Shown: piece by piece, positions 25,649 through 33,882 of the stretch
How positions within the stretch are numbered: position 1 is the first letter of the stretch
Layout of the letters: every line of letters begins with the position of its first letter
Source of the DNA: DAOSVX01 sp964447275
Lineage (GTDB): Bacteria; Bacillota_I; Bacilli_A; RF39; UBA660
NCBI GenBank assembly: GCA_964447275.1
Contig: CAYURI010000002.1
Span: 22,206-86,205, forward strand
Reading direction: 5' to 3'
DNA: 64,000 nucleotides
Translations under genes and position numbers: made by a program
The notes under the pieces: model-generated
What the model saw: only the letters and a program-made list of their open reading frames with translations
Told to the model about the DNA's origin: nothing
Database searches by the model: none

Positions 25649-26461
25649 CTACTTAAGCGTTTTTTGTTTATTTAGTTCTTTAATACTTTTCTTGGGTGTT
25701 GGAAGCTTTTCAGGCATTGTCCCGCCCATATCCTTGATAGCTTTTCTTACTTTCTTTCCAGTTTCATAATGGATTTTATTTGCGGCTTTTTCTACTTTAA
25801 TATTTTCTCTTTTTAATTTGGCATCAGTTTGGGTAATTCTAAATAGATTGGCAGCAAGTTCCTCACTTCCCATATTATCTAAAATGTCTTCGCGATATCT
25901 TAACCCTTTTCTTTTGGCGATATCATTAGCAGTTTCACCATTATATAAACCTTTGTGACCATAATTGTGAAACTTATCAAAGTTTCTAACACCGGAGTTC
26001 TTTGCAGTTTTATTTAAAGAGTTATTTTCTCTTTTTGTTAAACCTCGATTGTAAATTCTCTTTTCATCTTCATTTAATTCATTATAATCTTTCTCGTTTA
26101 ACTCTTGCTTTCTGGTTTGAATAGCAAAGTAAGTTTGGCCTAAAGCGATATTTTTAATTTTGGGATTACCGTTTTGAACGATTAAGTAACATGCATAACG
26201 TGATAATTTAAACTCTGTTATTTTTCTTATAGAATCGCCAGTTTTAACCATTTTGGTGATTACACCGAAATGGTCGTTTATCTCTTTATTACTTTTAAAA
26301 CAAGAAACCTCTGCCTTGCTAATAACTTTTTCAAAGTATCGCCATTCTTTATATCCTAGGACTTTTTGTAGCTCTCTTGCTTCCCAATATTCATTTCCAT
26401 CCTGATCAACTTTTCTAATACTATCAAAAGTCTTATTTTCATATTTTTCAATTTTATTCAT
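25649..26461 (-). CDS. dinD: DinD-like DNA-damage-inducible protein
   Basis: 270 residues. The N-terminal BRO-N-like part (YWEARELQKVLGYKEWRYFEKVI), then CFKSNKEINDHFGVITKM, the LSRYACYLIVQNGNPKIKNIALGQTYFAIQTR motif and the C-terminal NFDKFHNYGHKGLYNG and ELAANLFRITQTDAKL are typical of DinD. E. coli DinD binds RecA filaments and limits recombination (family knowledge). I find no GAAC-N4-GTTC LexA box upstream, so SOS control is not shown here. AAAGGAA precedes the ATG. Confidence 0.9.
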   Translation of the reverse strand: MNKIEKYENKTFDSIRKVDQDGNEYWEARELQKVLGYKEWRYFEKVISKAEVSCFKSNKEINDHFGVITKMVKTGDSIRKITEFKLSRYACYLIVQNGNPKIKNIALGQTYFAIQTRKQELNEKDYNELNEDEKRIYNRGLTKRENNSLNKTAKNSGVRNFDKFHNYGHKGLYNGETANDIAKRKGLRYREDILDNMGSEELAANLFRITQTDAKLKRENIKVEKAANKIHYETGKKVRKAIKDMGGTMPEKLPTPKKSIKELNKQKTLK

Positions 26462-26655
26462 AATAAATTCCTTTCTATTTGCATAATATATAAACGATCA
26501 AATAAAAAGTAAAATCACAAAAAATGAACTTTTACTTGCTATAAAATGTTAAATAATTAATTTAGTTTAATCTATATTTAAATCTTTGCTTATACTTTTT
26601 ATTTAAAGTATAAAAATCGTTATAATTATGATAAAATCTAATTAAGAGGTATATT

Positions 26656-27078
26656 ATGAAAAAAATCAGTTTATATTTATTACTTTTATTATCATCTTTA
26701 TTATTATTTGGGTGTACCAAAGATAAAAGTGAGATAAAAGCCAATAATAATGAAGAAGAAAAAGAAGTTGATATTATCGCTACTAAGGATACGATTGTTT
26801 TTAAATCAAGTGATAATATTTATACCACATTTTATTATGATGGGGAAACTTTAAATAAAATAACGACGACATCAATTTTTACTACTGAAGAAGAAGCTCT
26901 TTCAGCAGAAGAACTATTCAAAGGTGATGATTTTAAAGAAATGTATGGCAATATTGTAAGAGATGGTACAAAAGTAACCATGGATTATATTGCTGATTAC
27001 TTTGACTTTTATACTAATTTAAATAAAACTGATATGGTTTATTTTATGCAAGAATCAGGTTATAACGTAGTAGAGTAA
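26656..27078 (+). CDS. Small lipoprotein, unknown function
   Basis: 140 residues. A lysine-containing signal peptide ending in LLLFGC (lipobox, Cys about 20), then a charged mature domain of about 120 residues without recognised family. Similar short Tyr/Asp-rich lipoproteins are common in Bacilli. AGAGGT is upstream; the extended -10 candidate ATGATAAAAT is at 26628-26637. The next gene starts 12 bases downstream, so they are probably co-transcribed. Confidence 0.75.
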   Translation: MKKISLYLLLLLSSLLLFGCTKDKSEIKANNNEEEKEVDIIATKDTIVFKSSDNIYTTFYYDGETLNKITTTSIFTTEEEALSAEELFKGDDFKEMYGNIVRDGTKVTMDYIADYFDFYTNLNKTDMVYFMQESGYNVVE

Positions 27079-27090
27079 GGGGGTGAAAAA

Positions 27091-27510
27091 ATGTTAAGAA
27101 TTGAAGAAAATAATTATAATGTTGATGAATTTAATTATTTGTATGATGCTGTGGGTTGGGGTGCATATAGCAAAGAAATCTCTGAGCAAGCTCTAAGTAA
27201 TAATATTTACTCAGTAAGTGTTTATGATGATAATAAAATTATTGGTTATGGAAGAATCATTGGTGATGGTGTTGTATTCCTTTACATTCATGATGTTATG
27301 GTAATACCAGAATATCAATCAAAAAAGATTGGTACCCAAATAATGAATAAATTATTAGAAAAAATAAATGAGATAAAAAAAATTAACCCTAGCTTAAGAG
27401 TTTACTTAGGAGCATCTCTAAATAGAGAAGGGTTTTATGAAAAATTTGGGTTTGTTACTAGGGAACAATATGGTTTAGGAAGTGGCATGATATTAAATAA
27501 CAAAAAATAA
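27091..27510 (+). CDS. GNAT-family acetyltransferase
   Basis: 139 residues with the GNAT core: KIIGYGRIIGDG (beta 2-3), HDVMVIPEYQSKKIGTQIMNKLL (beta 4 and the acetyl-CoA loop, here Q-S-K-K-I-G-T), and EGFYEKFGF near the C-terminus. It resembles the YjdJ/PhnO-type small N-acetyltransferases; the acceptor is unknown. GGGGGTG precedes the ATG. First of four GNAT genes within 5 kb. Confidence 0.85.
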   Translation: MLRIEENNYNVDEFNYLYDAVGWGAYSKEISEQALSNNIYSVSVYDDNKIIGYGRIIGDGVVFLYIHDVMVIPEYQSKKIGTQIMNKLLEKINEIKKINPSLRVYLGASLNREGFYEKFGFVTREQYGLGSGMILNNKK

Positions 27511-27522
27511 CGAAGAGTGATT

Positions 27523-28071
27523 ATGGAAAAGAACAAATTAATTATTTTAGGTGGCAATGCCAGTAATAATATTACTTGGCTAAAGAAGATGAAAAAAATT
27601 TATGAAAAGGATTATGATGTAATTACTATCTATTATGACCATTGGAATAGCGACAAGAAAATAGACTTTGATTTAGAACTTAAAAAAATCAGAAAAATAG
27701 TCATGGATCTTAATGATTATTATGTGCTAGCAAAATCAGTTGGATCAGTGATATCCTTAATTGGAATTGAAAGACAAATAATTAAGCCAAAAGGAATTAT
27801 AATTTTAGGATTCCCATTAAGATATTTAGAAAACAACAATATAAATATAGATGCTACAATTAAAATGGCTTCTGCCAAAACTAAAGTGTTGGTAATTCAA
27901 CAAAAGAATGATCCGGTGGGTAGTTATCGTGAAGTTGTTGAAAAATTACCTAATAATATAAAAACGGTTGAAATACCAGGCGTTTATCATGTTTATAGTA
28001 ATATAAATTGTATAAAAAATCTAGTTGATGACTTTATAAAGCATTTAAAACAATGTTTTTTTATGCTATAA
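27523..28071 (+). CDS. Small alpha/beta-hydrolase-like protein
   Basis: 182 residues from ATG 27523 (GAGTGATT upstream). LIILGGNASNN at the start, the KSVGSVISLIGI segment (nucleophile-elbow-like but with K-S-V-G-S), KTKVLVIQQKNDPVGSYREV and VEIPGVYHVYS with a terminal His suggest a truncated alpha/beta-hydrolase of the kind annotated as predicted esterase. Ser, Asp and His candidates are all present. Substrate unknown. Ends within the promoter of the next operon. Confidence 0.65.
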   Translation: MEKNKLIILGGNASNNITWLKKMKKIYEKDYDVITIYYDHWNSDKKIDFDLELKKIRKIVMDLNDYYVLAKSVGSVISLIGIERQIIKPKGIIILGFPLRYLENNNINIDATIKMASAKTKVLVIQQKNDPVGSYREVVEKLPNNIKTVEIPGVYHVYSNINCIKNLVDDFIKHLKQCFFML

Positions 28072-28072
28072 T
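28064..28072 (+). promoter_or_regulatory. Extended -10 promoter of the paralogue/CFI-box operon
   Basis: TGC followed by TATAAT (28067-28072), embedded in the last codons of the preceding gene; gives a leader of only about a dozen bases. Confidence 0.6.
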
Positions 28073-28090
28073 ATCTTTAGGAGAATGTTT

Positions 28091-28387
28091 ATGGAAAAAT
28101 TTAGAAAGAATATGGTAGACATTTTAGAAATAAATTTAGTTTTAGAATCCTATCATGATGATACGGCCACAGAATATGGTGATGAAGAAGTAAGAACAGA
28201 AGATGATCTGCAATTATTAAGAGAACAAAAAGACAATTTATCTGAAGCAGAAAAGATTAAAAGATCAGAAGACATTTTAGCCAGACTAAATAAAGTGTTA
28301 GATGAAATAGGCAGAGAAAAGTTTATTTTTTATGATAATGGAAATATAGACTATACATATGTTAATCTACCTAATAAAGGAGAATAA
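28091..28387 (+). CDS. Small acidic paralogue A, unknown function
   Basis: 98 residues from ATG 28091 (AGGAG at about 28079-28083); the ATG at 28085 is too close to that site. Soluble, helical and acidic. It is followed two bases later by a near-identical copy: both begin MEKFRKNM, contain ESYHDDTATEY, and share the block LSEAEKIKRSEDIL and DEIGREKFIFY. No known domain is recognised. The tandem copies plus the CFI-box-like gene form one operon. Confidence 0.75.
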   Translation: MEKFRKNMVDILEINLVLESYHDDTATEYGDEEVRTEDDLQLLREQKDNLSEAEKIKRSEDILARLNKVLDEIGREKFIFYDNGNIDYTYVNLPNKGE

Positions 28388-28389
28388 TT

Positions 28390-28698
28390 ATGGAAAAGTT
28401 TAGAAAGAATATGGGGTATATACTAGAAATAAATTTAGCATTAGAATCTTATCATGATGACACAGCCACAGAATATAGAAGAGAAGAAATTGGGGTATAT
28501 GATGACTTACAATTCCTGGAAGAGCAAAACAACAATTTATCTGAAGCAGAAAAGATTAAAAGATCAGAAGACATTTTAACTAGGCTAAATACATTGCTAG
28601 ATGAAATAGGTAGAGAAAAGTTTATTTTTTATAATGATGGTGGCATGGAATATACATATATTAATTTACATAATAAAGGAGATGGAAACAATGGGTAA
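28390..28698 (+). CDS. Small acidic paralogue B, unknown function
   Basis: 102 residues, a tandem duplicate of the preceding gene. DNA over the middle of the gene (about 28535-28580) is almost base-for-base the same as about 28236-28280, so the duplication is young, yet residues 30-50 differ (YRREEIGVYDDLQFLEEQ versus GDEEVRTEDDLQLLREQ). Strong AAAGGAG site. The last codons overlap the start of the CFI-box-like gene by eight bases. Confidence 0.75.
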   Translation: MEKFRKNMGYILEINLALESYHDDTATEYRREEIGVYDDLQFLEEQNNNLSEAEKIKRSEDILTRLNTLLDEIGREKFIFYNDGGMEYTYINLHNKGDGNNG

Positions 28699-29326
28699 AG
28701 ATGATAAATCTTGGGGATATGCATCATACGATGTTGACCATCCTGATGATGAAAGATTAACCTATACCAGATATCAAGATAATGGTAGTGTTAATAAATA
28801 TACTGACAATGGTAATGGCGGGCATAGTCATGATTATTGGAAAAGCGCGAACGACTATAATTCGGGCAAAGATCCAAATCAATCTAGGCGAGAAAGTAAC
28901 GATAAGAAGAATCCATCTACAGGAGAGGTTCAGAGTGGATCAGGCTGTTATTTAACAACTGCATGTATGAAACATCATCCTGGCAGTTTCGATGATAACT
29001 GTTATGAGCTTAGAGTATTGCGATGGTTTAGAGATAACTTTGTATCAGAAGAAGATAAAAAGCATTATTATGCAACTTCACCATTAATAGTTGCTGCTAT
29101 TTCTTCAGGAGAAAATAGTGACTTAATATATGATTATATATATGATAATGTTATAGACTATTGTGTGACAGCTATCGAAAATGGTGAGTATGAAAAGGCA
29201 TATAATAGGTATAGAGATAGTATATTAAGTTTTGAAGAAACATTTATTAAAAAAAGCCTTCAAGAAGGACTAATTAGAGTGTTAAAAAACAGAGCGAGCC
29301 AAGCCGAAGATGATGAAAGGATATAA
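28691..29326 (+). CDS. CFI-box-like protein with polar N-terminal tail
   Basis: 211 residues from ATG 28691 (AAGGAG eight bases upstream); longer upstream frames lie inside the preceding gene and are not used. Residues 1-85 are polar, Asp/Asn/Gly-rich and probably disordered. The C-terminal part carries SGCYLTTACMKHH (about 91-103), resembling the CFI-box (C-[FY]-[IL]-[TA]-T-A) found at the end of many unrelated bacterial proteins, followed by a helical domain ELRVLRWFRDNFVSEEDKKHYY. The role of this box is not established. Co-transcribed with the two small paralogues. Confidence 0.65.
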   Translation: MGKDDKSWGYASYDVDHPDDERLTYTRYQDNGSVNKYTDNGNGGHSHDYWKSANDYNSGKDPNQSRRESNDKKNPSTGEVQSGSGCYLTTACMKHHPGSFDDNCYELRVLRWFRDNFVSEEDKKHYYATSPLIVAAISSGENSDLIYDYIYDNVIDYCVTAIENGEYEKAYNRYRDSILSFEETFIKKSLQEGLIRVLKNRASQAEDDERI

Positions 29327-29343
29327 GTCATATATCTTTTTTT
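29318..29343 (+). terminator. Intrinsic terminator
   Basis: GGATATA/TATATCT stem with a five-base loop and a run of Ts, at the end of the CFI-box-like gene. Confidence 0.7.
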
Positions 29344-29361
29344 ATGATATAATGCTTATAA

Positions 29362-29850
29362 GATGATGTTTATGTTAAACAAAATTATTTCTTTTATTTT
29401 AATGATGATAATAAAATATTATTACTTCATAATAATCCTTTAGATCCAACTCATGGTGGGGATTTTTGGTATACAGTAACTGGTGGCTTTGAAGACTATG
29501 ATAAAACAGCTGAAGATGTAGTAAAAAGAGAGATAAAAGAAGAAACGAATCTAGATGTCAAAGAGGTTATATATTTAAATTGGATTCTTAAATATAAAGA
29601 TAAAGGGTTAAACTGTGTTGAATATGTATATATATCATTTGTTGAAGGTGGTAATATAAATTTAGATGAGTCTGAAAATATCGAGTATGAATGGTGTAAC
29701 ATTGATGACTTTATTAAGAAAATTAGATGGTTCGGCGATTTAGAATTATTAAAAAAAGTATTAATTGATGGGATTAACAGAAAAGTGTATTTTTATGAAG
29801 AAAAGATTGAAAATTATTGCTTTAATTTTCAAACAATTAATAGGAATTAG
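29362..29850 (+). pseudogene. Nudix hydrolase without a usable start (frameshifted 5' end)
   Basis: The frame containing FYFNDDNKILLLHNNP, TVTGGFEDYDKTAEDVVKREIKEETNLDV (the Nudix box, Asn replacing the last Gly) and YISFVEGG is open from 29362 to TAG 29848, but contains no ATG, GTG or TTG near its 5' end. ATGs at 29363, 29366 and 29372 lie in another frame that stops after about 26 codons. A one-base indel close to 29372 would join them. The promoter TATAAT (29348-29353) sits only 10 bases upstream with no room for a ribosome site. Product likely absent; an annotation or sequencing error is possible. Confidence 0.7.
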
Positions 29851-29862
29851 GAGATGAAAGAA

Positions 29863-30270
29863 ATGAAAGATAAAAAAATATGGGATGAACTTTATAATAA
29901 AGCAAAATCAGTAATTAATCCAAGAACAGTATCGCCATTTATTGAAGCTGGTGGTGTAGGGGCTGCAATTTTAACTGATAAAGGTAATATTTATGTTGGG
30001 GTTTGTATTGATACAGCTTGTACTTTAGGAATGTGTGCCGAAAGAAATGCTATAGCTAACATGATAACAAATGGCGAAAACAAAATAATTAAACTAGTTT
30101 GCGTATGCCAAGATGGATCAGTTGGTTCTCCGTGTGGAGCTTGCAGAGAATACTTAATGCAGTTAGATAAAGATAGCAAGAATATGGAAATATTAATTGA
30201 TTGTGAAACCTATAAAATATTAAGACTAGAAGAACTAACTCCAGATTGGTGGGGTTATGATAGATTCTAA
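29863..30270 (+). CDS. Cytidine-deaminase-like zinc enzyme
   Basis: 135 residues from ATG 29863 (AGGAG nine bases upstream); the ATG at 29854 is too close to the site. The zinc motifs are complete: CAERNAIANM (His/Cys-A-E) and PCGACREYL (P-C-x-x-C). It matches the short tetrameric cytidine deaminase/blasticidin S deaminase group. Either pyrimidine salvage or deamination of a nucleoside antibiotic is possible; the DWWGYDRF tail leaves specificity open. Starts 13 bases after the broken Nudix frame. Confidence 0.85.
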   Translation: MKDKKIWDELYNKAKSVINPRTVSPFIEAGGVGAAILTDKGNIYVGVCIDTACTLGMCAERNAIANMITNGENKIIKLVCVCQDGSVGSPCGACREYLMQLDKDSKNMEILIDCETYKILRLEELTPDWWGYDRF

Positions 30271-30297
30271 TACTTATGATTTAAAAATTCATAATAG

Positions 30298-30321
30298 AGC
30301 ATTTAAAATAATGCTTTTTTT
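30298..30321 (+). terminator. Intrinsic terminator
   Basis: AGCATT/AATGCT stem and seven Ts after the deaminase gene. The next -10 (TGATATACT, 30324-30331) follows immediately. Confidence 0.8.
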
Positions 30322-30348
30322 ATGATATACTTTAAATAGGTGATAAAA

Positions 30349-30822
30349 ATGATAATTGATTATGAAGATAAATATCAAGAAGAAATTAAATGCTTATTAG
30401 TAGAATTGCAGGAATATATTGTTGCTATTGATAAAGAAAAATATAATATTATAACTCCAGGTTATAAAGAGTTATATTTTGCCAAAACGATAAAGGAAGT
30501 AGAAGAAAATCACGGCAAGATTTTATTAGCTAAAGATGATGATAAGATTGTTGGATTAATTATCGGTTTAATTGAGGAACCACATAATGAATATAATTTC
30601 AAGGCACCCAGAAGAGGCAGAATAACCGAGTTAATAGTTTCCAAAACTTGTCGTTCTAAAGGCCTTGGCAACAAGTTGTTAACTGCTATGGAAAGTCATT
30701 TAAAAAGTAGTGGTTGTAAAGCCATTTTAATTGAAGTATTTGGTTATAACGACTTGGCTTTTAATTTTTATAGCAAGTATGGTTATAATACAAGAATGTA
30801 TGATGTTATAAAAATTATATAA
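30349..30822 (+). CDS. GNAT-family acetyltransferase
   Basis: 157 residues from ATG 30349 (AGGTGA at 30338-30343). GNAT features: DDKIVGLIIGLIEE, ITELIVSKTCRSKGLGNKLLTAMESHL (acetyl-CoA loop R-S-K-G-L-G) and YNDLAFNFYSKYGY. Full-length for the family. The acceptor is unknown. Co-directional with two more GNAT genes at 11- and 38-base gaps, so probably one operon running to the ABC-F gene. Confidence 0.88.
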   Translation: MIIDYEDKYQEEIKCLLVELQEYIVAIDKEKYNIITPGYKELYFAKTIKEVEENHGKILLAKDDDKIVGLIIGLIEEPHNEYNFKAPRRGRITELIVSKTCRSKGLGNKLLTAMESHLKSSGCKAILIEVFGYNDLAFNFYSKYGYNTRMYDVIKII

Positions 30823-30833
30823 AGGAGAGTATT

Positions 30834-31451
30834 ATGGAAATAAAAACAATAGAATCAGAAGCTAAATTAAAAGAAGTATTTAACTTTATGTCAAAGCTAT
30901 TTTATGATGAAGCCAAAGAGTATAATGAACATTATTTTACAATGTCAGAAAGATTTTCAGAAATGTCAGAACAATTTAAGAAAGATAATGCTTTATTACT
31001 TTATATGGAAGAGAATGGTGAAGTCATTGCGGCTTTAACTTCTAAAAACATGAATTTAGAAAAGCAAAAGATCACATTAGGAGTTATGGCTGTTTCTAAA
31101 GATCATCGAAGAAAAGGCTATGGCAAAGCACTTGTTTTAGAGCTTGAAAAAAGATGCCTTGAAAAAGGTATTAAACATATTGATTTAGGAGCTAGATATA
31201 GAGCCTGCCCTTTATATATCTCATTAGGTTATAAGCCACTATTAATGGTTCAAATATTTGATTTTGCAACTATTTATGATGTTAAGAATGCTAACACCTT
31301 AAATTTAAAGCCTGGTTTTGAATGGCAGGGGGATGCTTATGGTTTTGTTTTCTTTGAAGTTGACGAAGTAAAAGAAGAATACATCAAGCATTTTGAGAAC
31401 AATGTTAATAATTCTCAAGTACAATATATTTTTGAAAAAGATTTAATATAA
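30834..31451 (+). CDS. GNAT-family acetyltransferase, longer form
   Basis: 205 residues. The GNAT core is in the middle: GEVIAALTSKNMN, LGVMAVSKDHRRKGYGKALVLELEKRC (R-R-K-G-Y-G loop), IDLGARYRACPLYISLGY. An additional C-terminal segment of about 60 residues (PGFEWQGDAYGFVFFEV) may form an extra strand or cover the acceptor site. AAAGGAGAG precedes the ATG. Substrate unknown. Confidence 0.85.
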   Translation: MEIKTIESEAKLKEVFNFMSKLFYDEAKEYNEHYFTMSERFSEMSEQFKKDNALLLYMEENGEVIAALTSKNMNLEKQKITLGVMAVSKDHRRKGYGKALVLELEKRCLEKGIKHIDLGARYRACPLYISLGYKPLLMVQIFDFATIYDVKNANTLNLKPGFEWQGDAYGFVFFEVDEVKEEYIKHFENNVNNSQVQYIFEKDLI

Positions 31452-31489
31452 TTAAAAGATGATATCATAGTTGTTATGAGGTGAATAAG

Positions 31490-31969
31490 ATGGCAGTAAA
31501 ACTAAAAAAAGTTAATTTAAGAGATAAAACAATACTATGCAATTTATTGCAATTATATTTGCATGATATTAGCTATTATTTCCCAATTGAATTTGATGAC
31601 AACAAAGGTTCTTATTTATATGATGATATAGAAAAATATTTTAATAATCTAAATAATCATGCTTATTTTGTCAATAATTGTAATAGAATATCGGGATTTA
31701 TGCTTATTGATAAAATCGAAGAAACAATGATTATTCAAGAAATGTTTGTTTTAAATAATTATAAAAATAAAGGAATCGGAAAAAATGCTGTTTTTACAGC
31801 TTTAGACAAGTACAAGGGGAATTGGGTAATAAAGTCATTGCCAGGATCAATTCCGGCTGAGCAATTCTGGTTAAGGACTATAAAAGAATATACCAATGGC
31901 AATTTTAATGTTGAACATGTTGGTAAATATAATAGAGCTGTATTTACATTTAATTCAAGGAACTTTTAA
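31490..31969 (+). CDS. GNAT-family acetyltransferase
   Basis: 159 residues from ATG 31490 (GAGGTGA upstream). The N-terminal LRDKTILCNLLQLYLHDISYYFPIEFD and GYY-type region resemble predicted acetyltransferases of the YkkB/COG5628 group; IIQEMFVLNNYKNKGIGKNAVFTALD carries the acetyl-CoA loop K-N-K-G-I-G. The C-terminus WVIKSLPGSIPAEQFWLRTI replaces the usual A-x-x-F-Y motif with EQFW. Followed 48 bases later by the ABC-F gene. Confidence 0.8.
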   Translation: MAVKLKKVNLRDKTILCNLLQLYLHDISYYFPIEFDDNKGSYLYDDIEKYFNNLNNHAYFVNNCNRISGFMLIDKIEETMIIQEMFVLNNYKNKGIGKNAVFTALDKYKGNWVIKSLPGSIPAEQFWLRTIKEYTNGNFNVEHVGKYNRAVFTFNSRNF

Positions 31970-32017
31970 AAAAACGTTAAACCGCTTAGTCGTTAATAAA
32001 AGAGGTAGGTGATTATT

Positions 32018-33583
32018 ATGATTACTCTTGGAAATCTAAATGTAGTATTACAAAAAGATTCTAGGATCCTATTAAAAGATTTTAATTTCACTTTAAATAA
32101 AGGCGATAAAGTTGCTATTATAGGCGAAGAAGGTAATGGTAAAAGTACCTTATTAAAATTAATTTATGATGTTAAACTAATTGAATATTATTGTGAATTT
32201 AGTGGCAATATAATAAAAAAAGGAATAAAAATTGGCTATCTAGAACAATCATTAAACTTAGATTGGTATAATTTTACAATAAATGAATATTTTTTAAAAG
32301 ATTCAATCCTTGAAGATATAAATTTAGATAAATATAATAATTTAAATGATATTTCTACAATTTTAGCTAAAATGCATATGGATCCAGCAATAGTTTATAG
32401 TTGCCAATTAATGGGCACCTTATCGGGCGGAGAAAAAATTAAGATTCAATTAGCAAAAATTTTGGCTATGAATGTAGATGTCCTTTTATTAGATGAACCA
32501 ACAAACGACCTTGATATTAAGACTCTAGTTTGGTTAGAATATTTTATAAATAGTAGTTTGATTCCTATTATATTCATTTCTCATGATGAAACTTTACTTG
32601 AAAATACTGCTAATGTTATTATTCATATTGAACAATTAAAAAGAAAGCAGTCGCCCAAGCATACCATAGAAAGAATCTCGTATCGTGACTATATTCAAAA
32701 AAGGTTGGGTATGATTGAAAAACAAGGCCAAATCGCTAAAAAGCAAAGAGCTGAGCATCAAGAGCAAATGGAAAAATTTAGGCAAACGTATCAAAAAGTA
32801 GAGTTTCAACAAAATACAATAAGTCGTTCCGATCCTCATGGAGCTGCTCTTTTAAAGAAAAAAATGAAAAGTTTAAAATCTCAAGAAAGAAGATACGAAA
32901 GAGAAAAAGAAAACTTTTTTGATATTCCAGAAATGGAAGAAGCAATTGGTGTTAATTTTGATGAAGTTTTTATCCCTAACAGAAAGAAGATTTTAGATTT
33001 AGAAATTGATAATTTAAGTAGCCCAGAAAAAGTATTGGTCAAAAACATAAAATTAAATGTTAGCGGACCTGAACATATTGCTATTATAGGAGCAAATGGG
33101 GTTGGTAAAACCACTTTATTGAAAATAATATACCAAGAGCTCAAAGAAAGAAAAGATATAACGGTTGGATACATGCTACAAAATTATGATGATTTATTAG
33201 ATATTGATAAAACAGCAATTGATTTTATCAAAAATGATTCGTCAAAAGAAGAGATAACAAAAATTATGACATTCCTTGGATCTTTGAAGTTTACTCCTGA
33301 AGAAATGCAAGAAAAAGTTAAAGATTTATCTGGTGGTCAAAAAGCCAAAATATTAATTTTAAAATTAATATTAAATAAATGTGATGTTTTAATTTTAGAT
33401 GAGCCAACTCGAAATTTAAGCCCATTATCTAATCCAATAATAAGAAATATATTAAGCTTTTATAAAGGGGCAATAATAAGTGTATCTCATGATCGTAAAT
33501 ATATAGAAGATGTTTGTGATACAATATACCAATTGACAAGCCAAGGATTAGCAAAATGTTATGAAATAAAATTAAAAAAATAA
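32018..33583 (+). CDS. ABC-F ribosomal protection-type ATPase
   Basis: 521 residues from ATG 32018 (GAGGTAGGTGA upstream). Two ATPase domains and no TM helices: Walker A GEEGNGKST (about 38-46), signature LSGGEKIKIQLAK, Walker B LLLDEPTNDLD; then a basic coiled linker (about 205-310); then Walker A GANGVGKTT, LSGGQKAKILILK and LILDEPTRNLSP. ABC-F proteins bind the ribosomal E site and can dislodge antibiotics such as lincosamides, pleuromutilins or macrolides. The long linker (antibiotic-resistance domain position) and the neighbouring Erm-like gene favour a resistance subtype over a housekeeping EttA-like one. Confidence 0.85.
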   Translation: MITLGNLNVVLQKDSRILLKDFNFTLNKGDKVAIIGEEGNGKSTLLKLIYDVKLIEYYCEFSGNIIKKGIKIGYLEQSLNLDWYNFTINEYFLKDSILEDINLDKYNNLNDISTILAKMHMDPAIVYSCQLMGTLSGGEKIKIQLAKILAMNVDVLLLDEPTNDLDIKTLVWLEYFINSSLIPIIFISHDETLLENTANVIIHIEQLKRKQSPKHTIERISYRDYIQKRLGMIEKQGQIAKKQRAEHQEQMEKFRQTYQKVEFQQNTISRSDPHGAALLKKKMKSLKSQERRYEREKENFFDIPEMEEAIGVNFDEVFIPNRKKILDLEIDNLSSPEKVLVKNIKLNVSGPEHIAIIGANGVGKTTLLKIIYQELKERKDITVGYMLQNYDDLLDIDKTAIDFIKNDSSKEEITKIMTFLGSLKFTPEEMQEKVKDLSGGQKAKILILKLILNKCDVLILDEPTRNLSPLSNPIIRNILSFYKGAIISVSHDRKYIEDVCDTIYQLTSQGLAKCYEIKLKK

Positions 33584-33610
33584 CATCTTTTTTAGGGTGC
33601 TATTTTTTTA
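33573..33610 (+). terminator. Intrinsic terminator of the ABC-F gene
   Basis: AAAAATAACATC pairs with GGTGCTATTTTT with one mismatch, followed by Ts. Confidence 0.7.
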
Positions 33611-33678
33611 AATTTACTCATATATATTTTTAAATGATTAAAAGTACAATTTAGAAAAAGCTTCCCCATAAACCTTTT

Positions 33679-33707
33679 TTGACAAATAAACCTAAATATG
33701 ATAATAT
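33679..33707 (+). promoter_or_regulatory. Promoter of the Erm/KsgA-like gene
   Basis: Consensus TTGACA (33679-33684), 17-base spacer, TAATAT (33702-33707) with an extended TGA. The start codon is about 170 bases downstream of the inferred start site, leaving a long structured leader. Confidence 0.85.
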
Positions 33708-33713
33708 TTAACC

Positions 33714-33882
33714 GCAGTGATTCAATTCGCCCATTCGCGTGTTGCTGTCTTAGAAATTAATGATTCTTTTGGATCATAATAATGAAGGATGTTGAGAATC
33801 TTCTTCATGAATGGCAAAAATAAACCATAGTCAAAGAAACTTTTGGTTATTTTTTGCTATTTAGAGGAAGAAGGATATTATT
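33714..33882 (+). promoter_or_regulatory. Putative transcription-attenuation leader
   Basis: About 170 bases without a long gene. It holds a hairpin ATGATTC/GGATCAT (33762-33779), a region with ATGAAG/CTTCAT complementarity (about 33783-33811), and a terminator-like hairpin before the coding region. Two tiny frames are possible: MKDVENLLHEWQK (from about 33782) and MAKINHSQRNFWLFFAI, the latter across the terminator hairpin. Such leaders control erm and ABC-F genes by drug-stalled ribosomes (established for other species); here it is inferred from layout only. Confidence 0.55.
33816..33856 (+). terminator. Terminator-like attenuator hairpin
   Basis: AAAAATAAACCA pairs with TGGTTATTTTTT around an inner CAAAG/CTTTTG stem, ending in a T run about 30 bases before the methyltransferase start codon. 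A terminator inside the leader implies conditional readthrough. Confidence 0.6.

Noticed and set aside
26462..26655. LexA box for dinD
   Set aside because: Only an isolated GAAC is seen; the inverted GTTC at four bases is missing.
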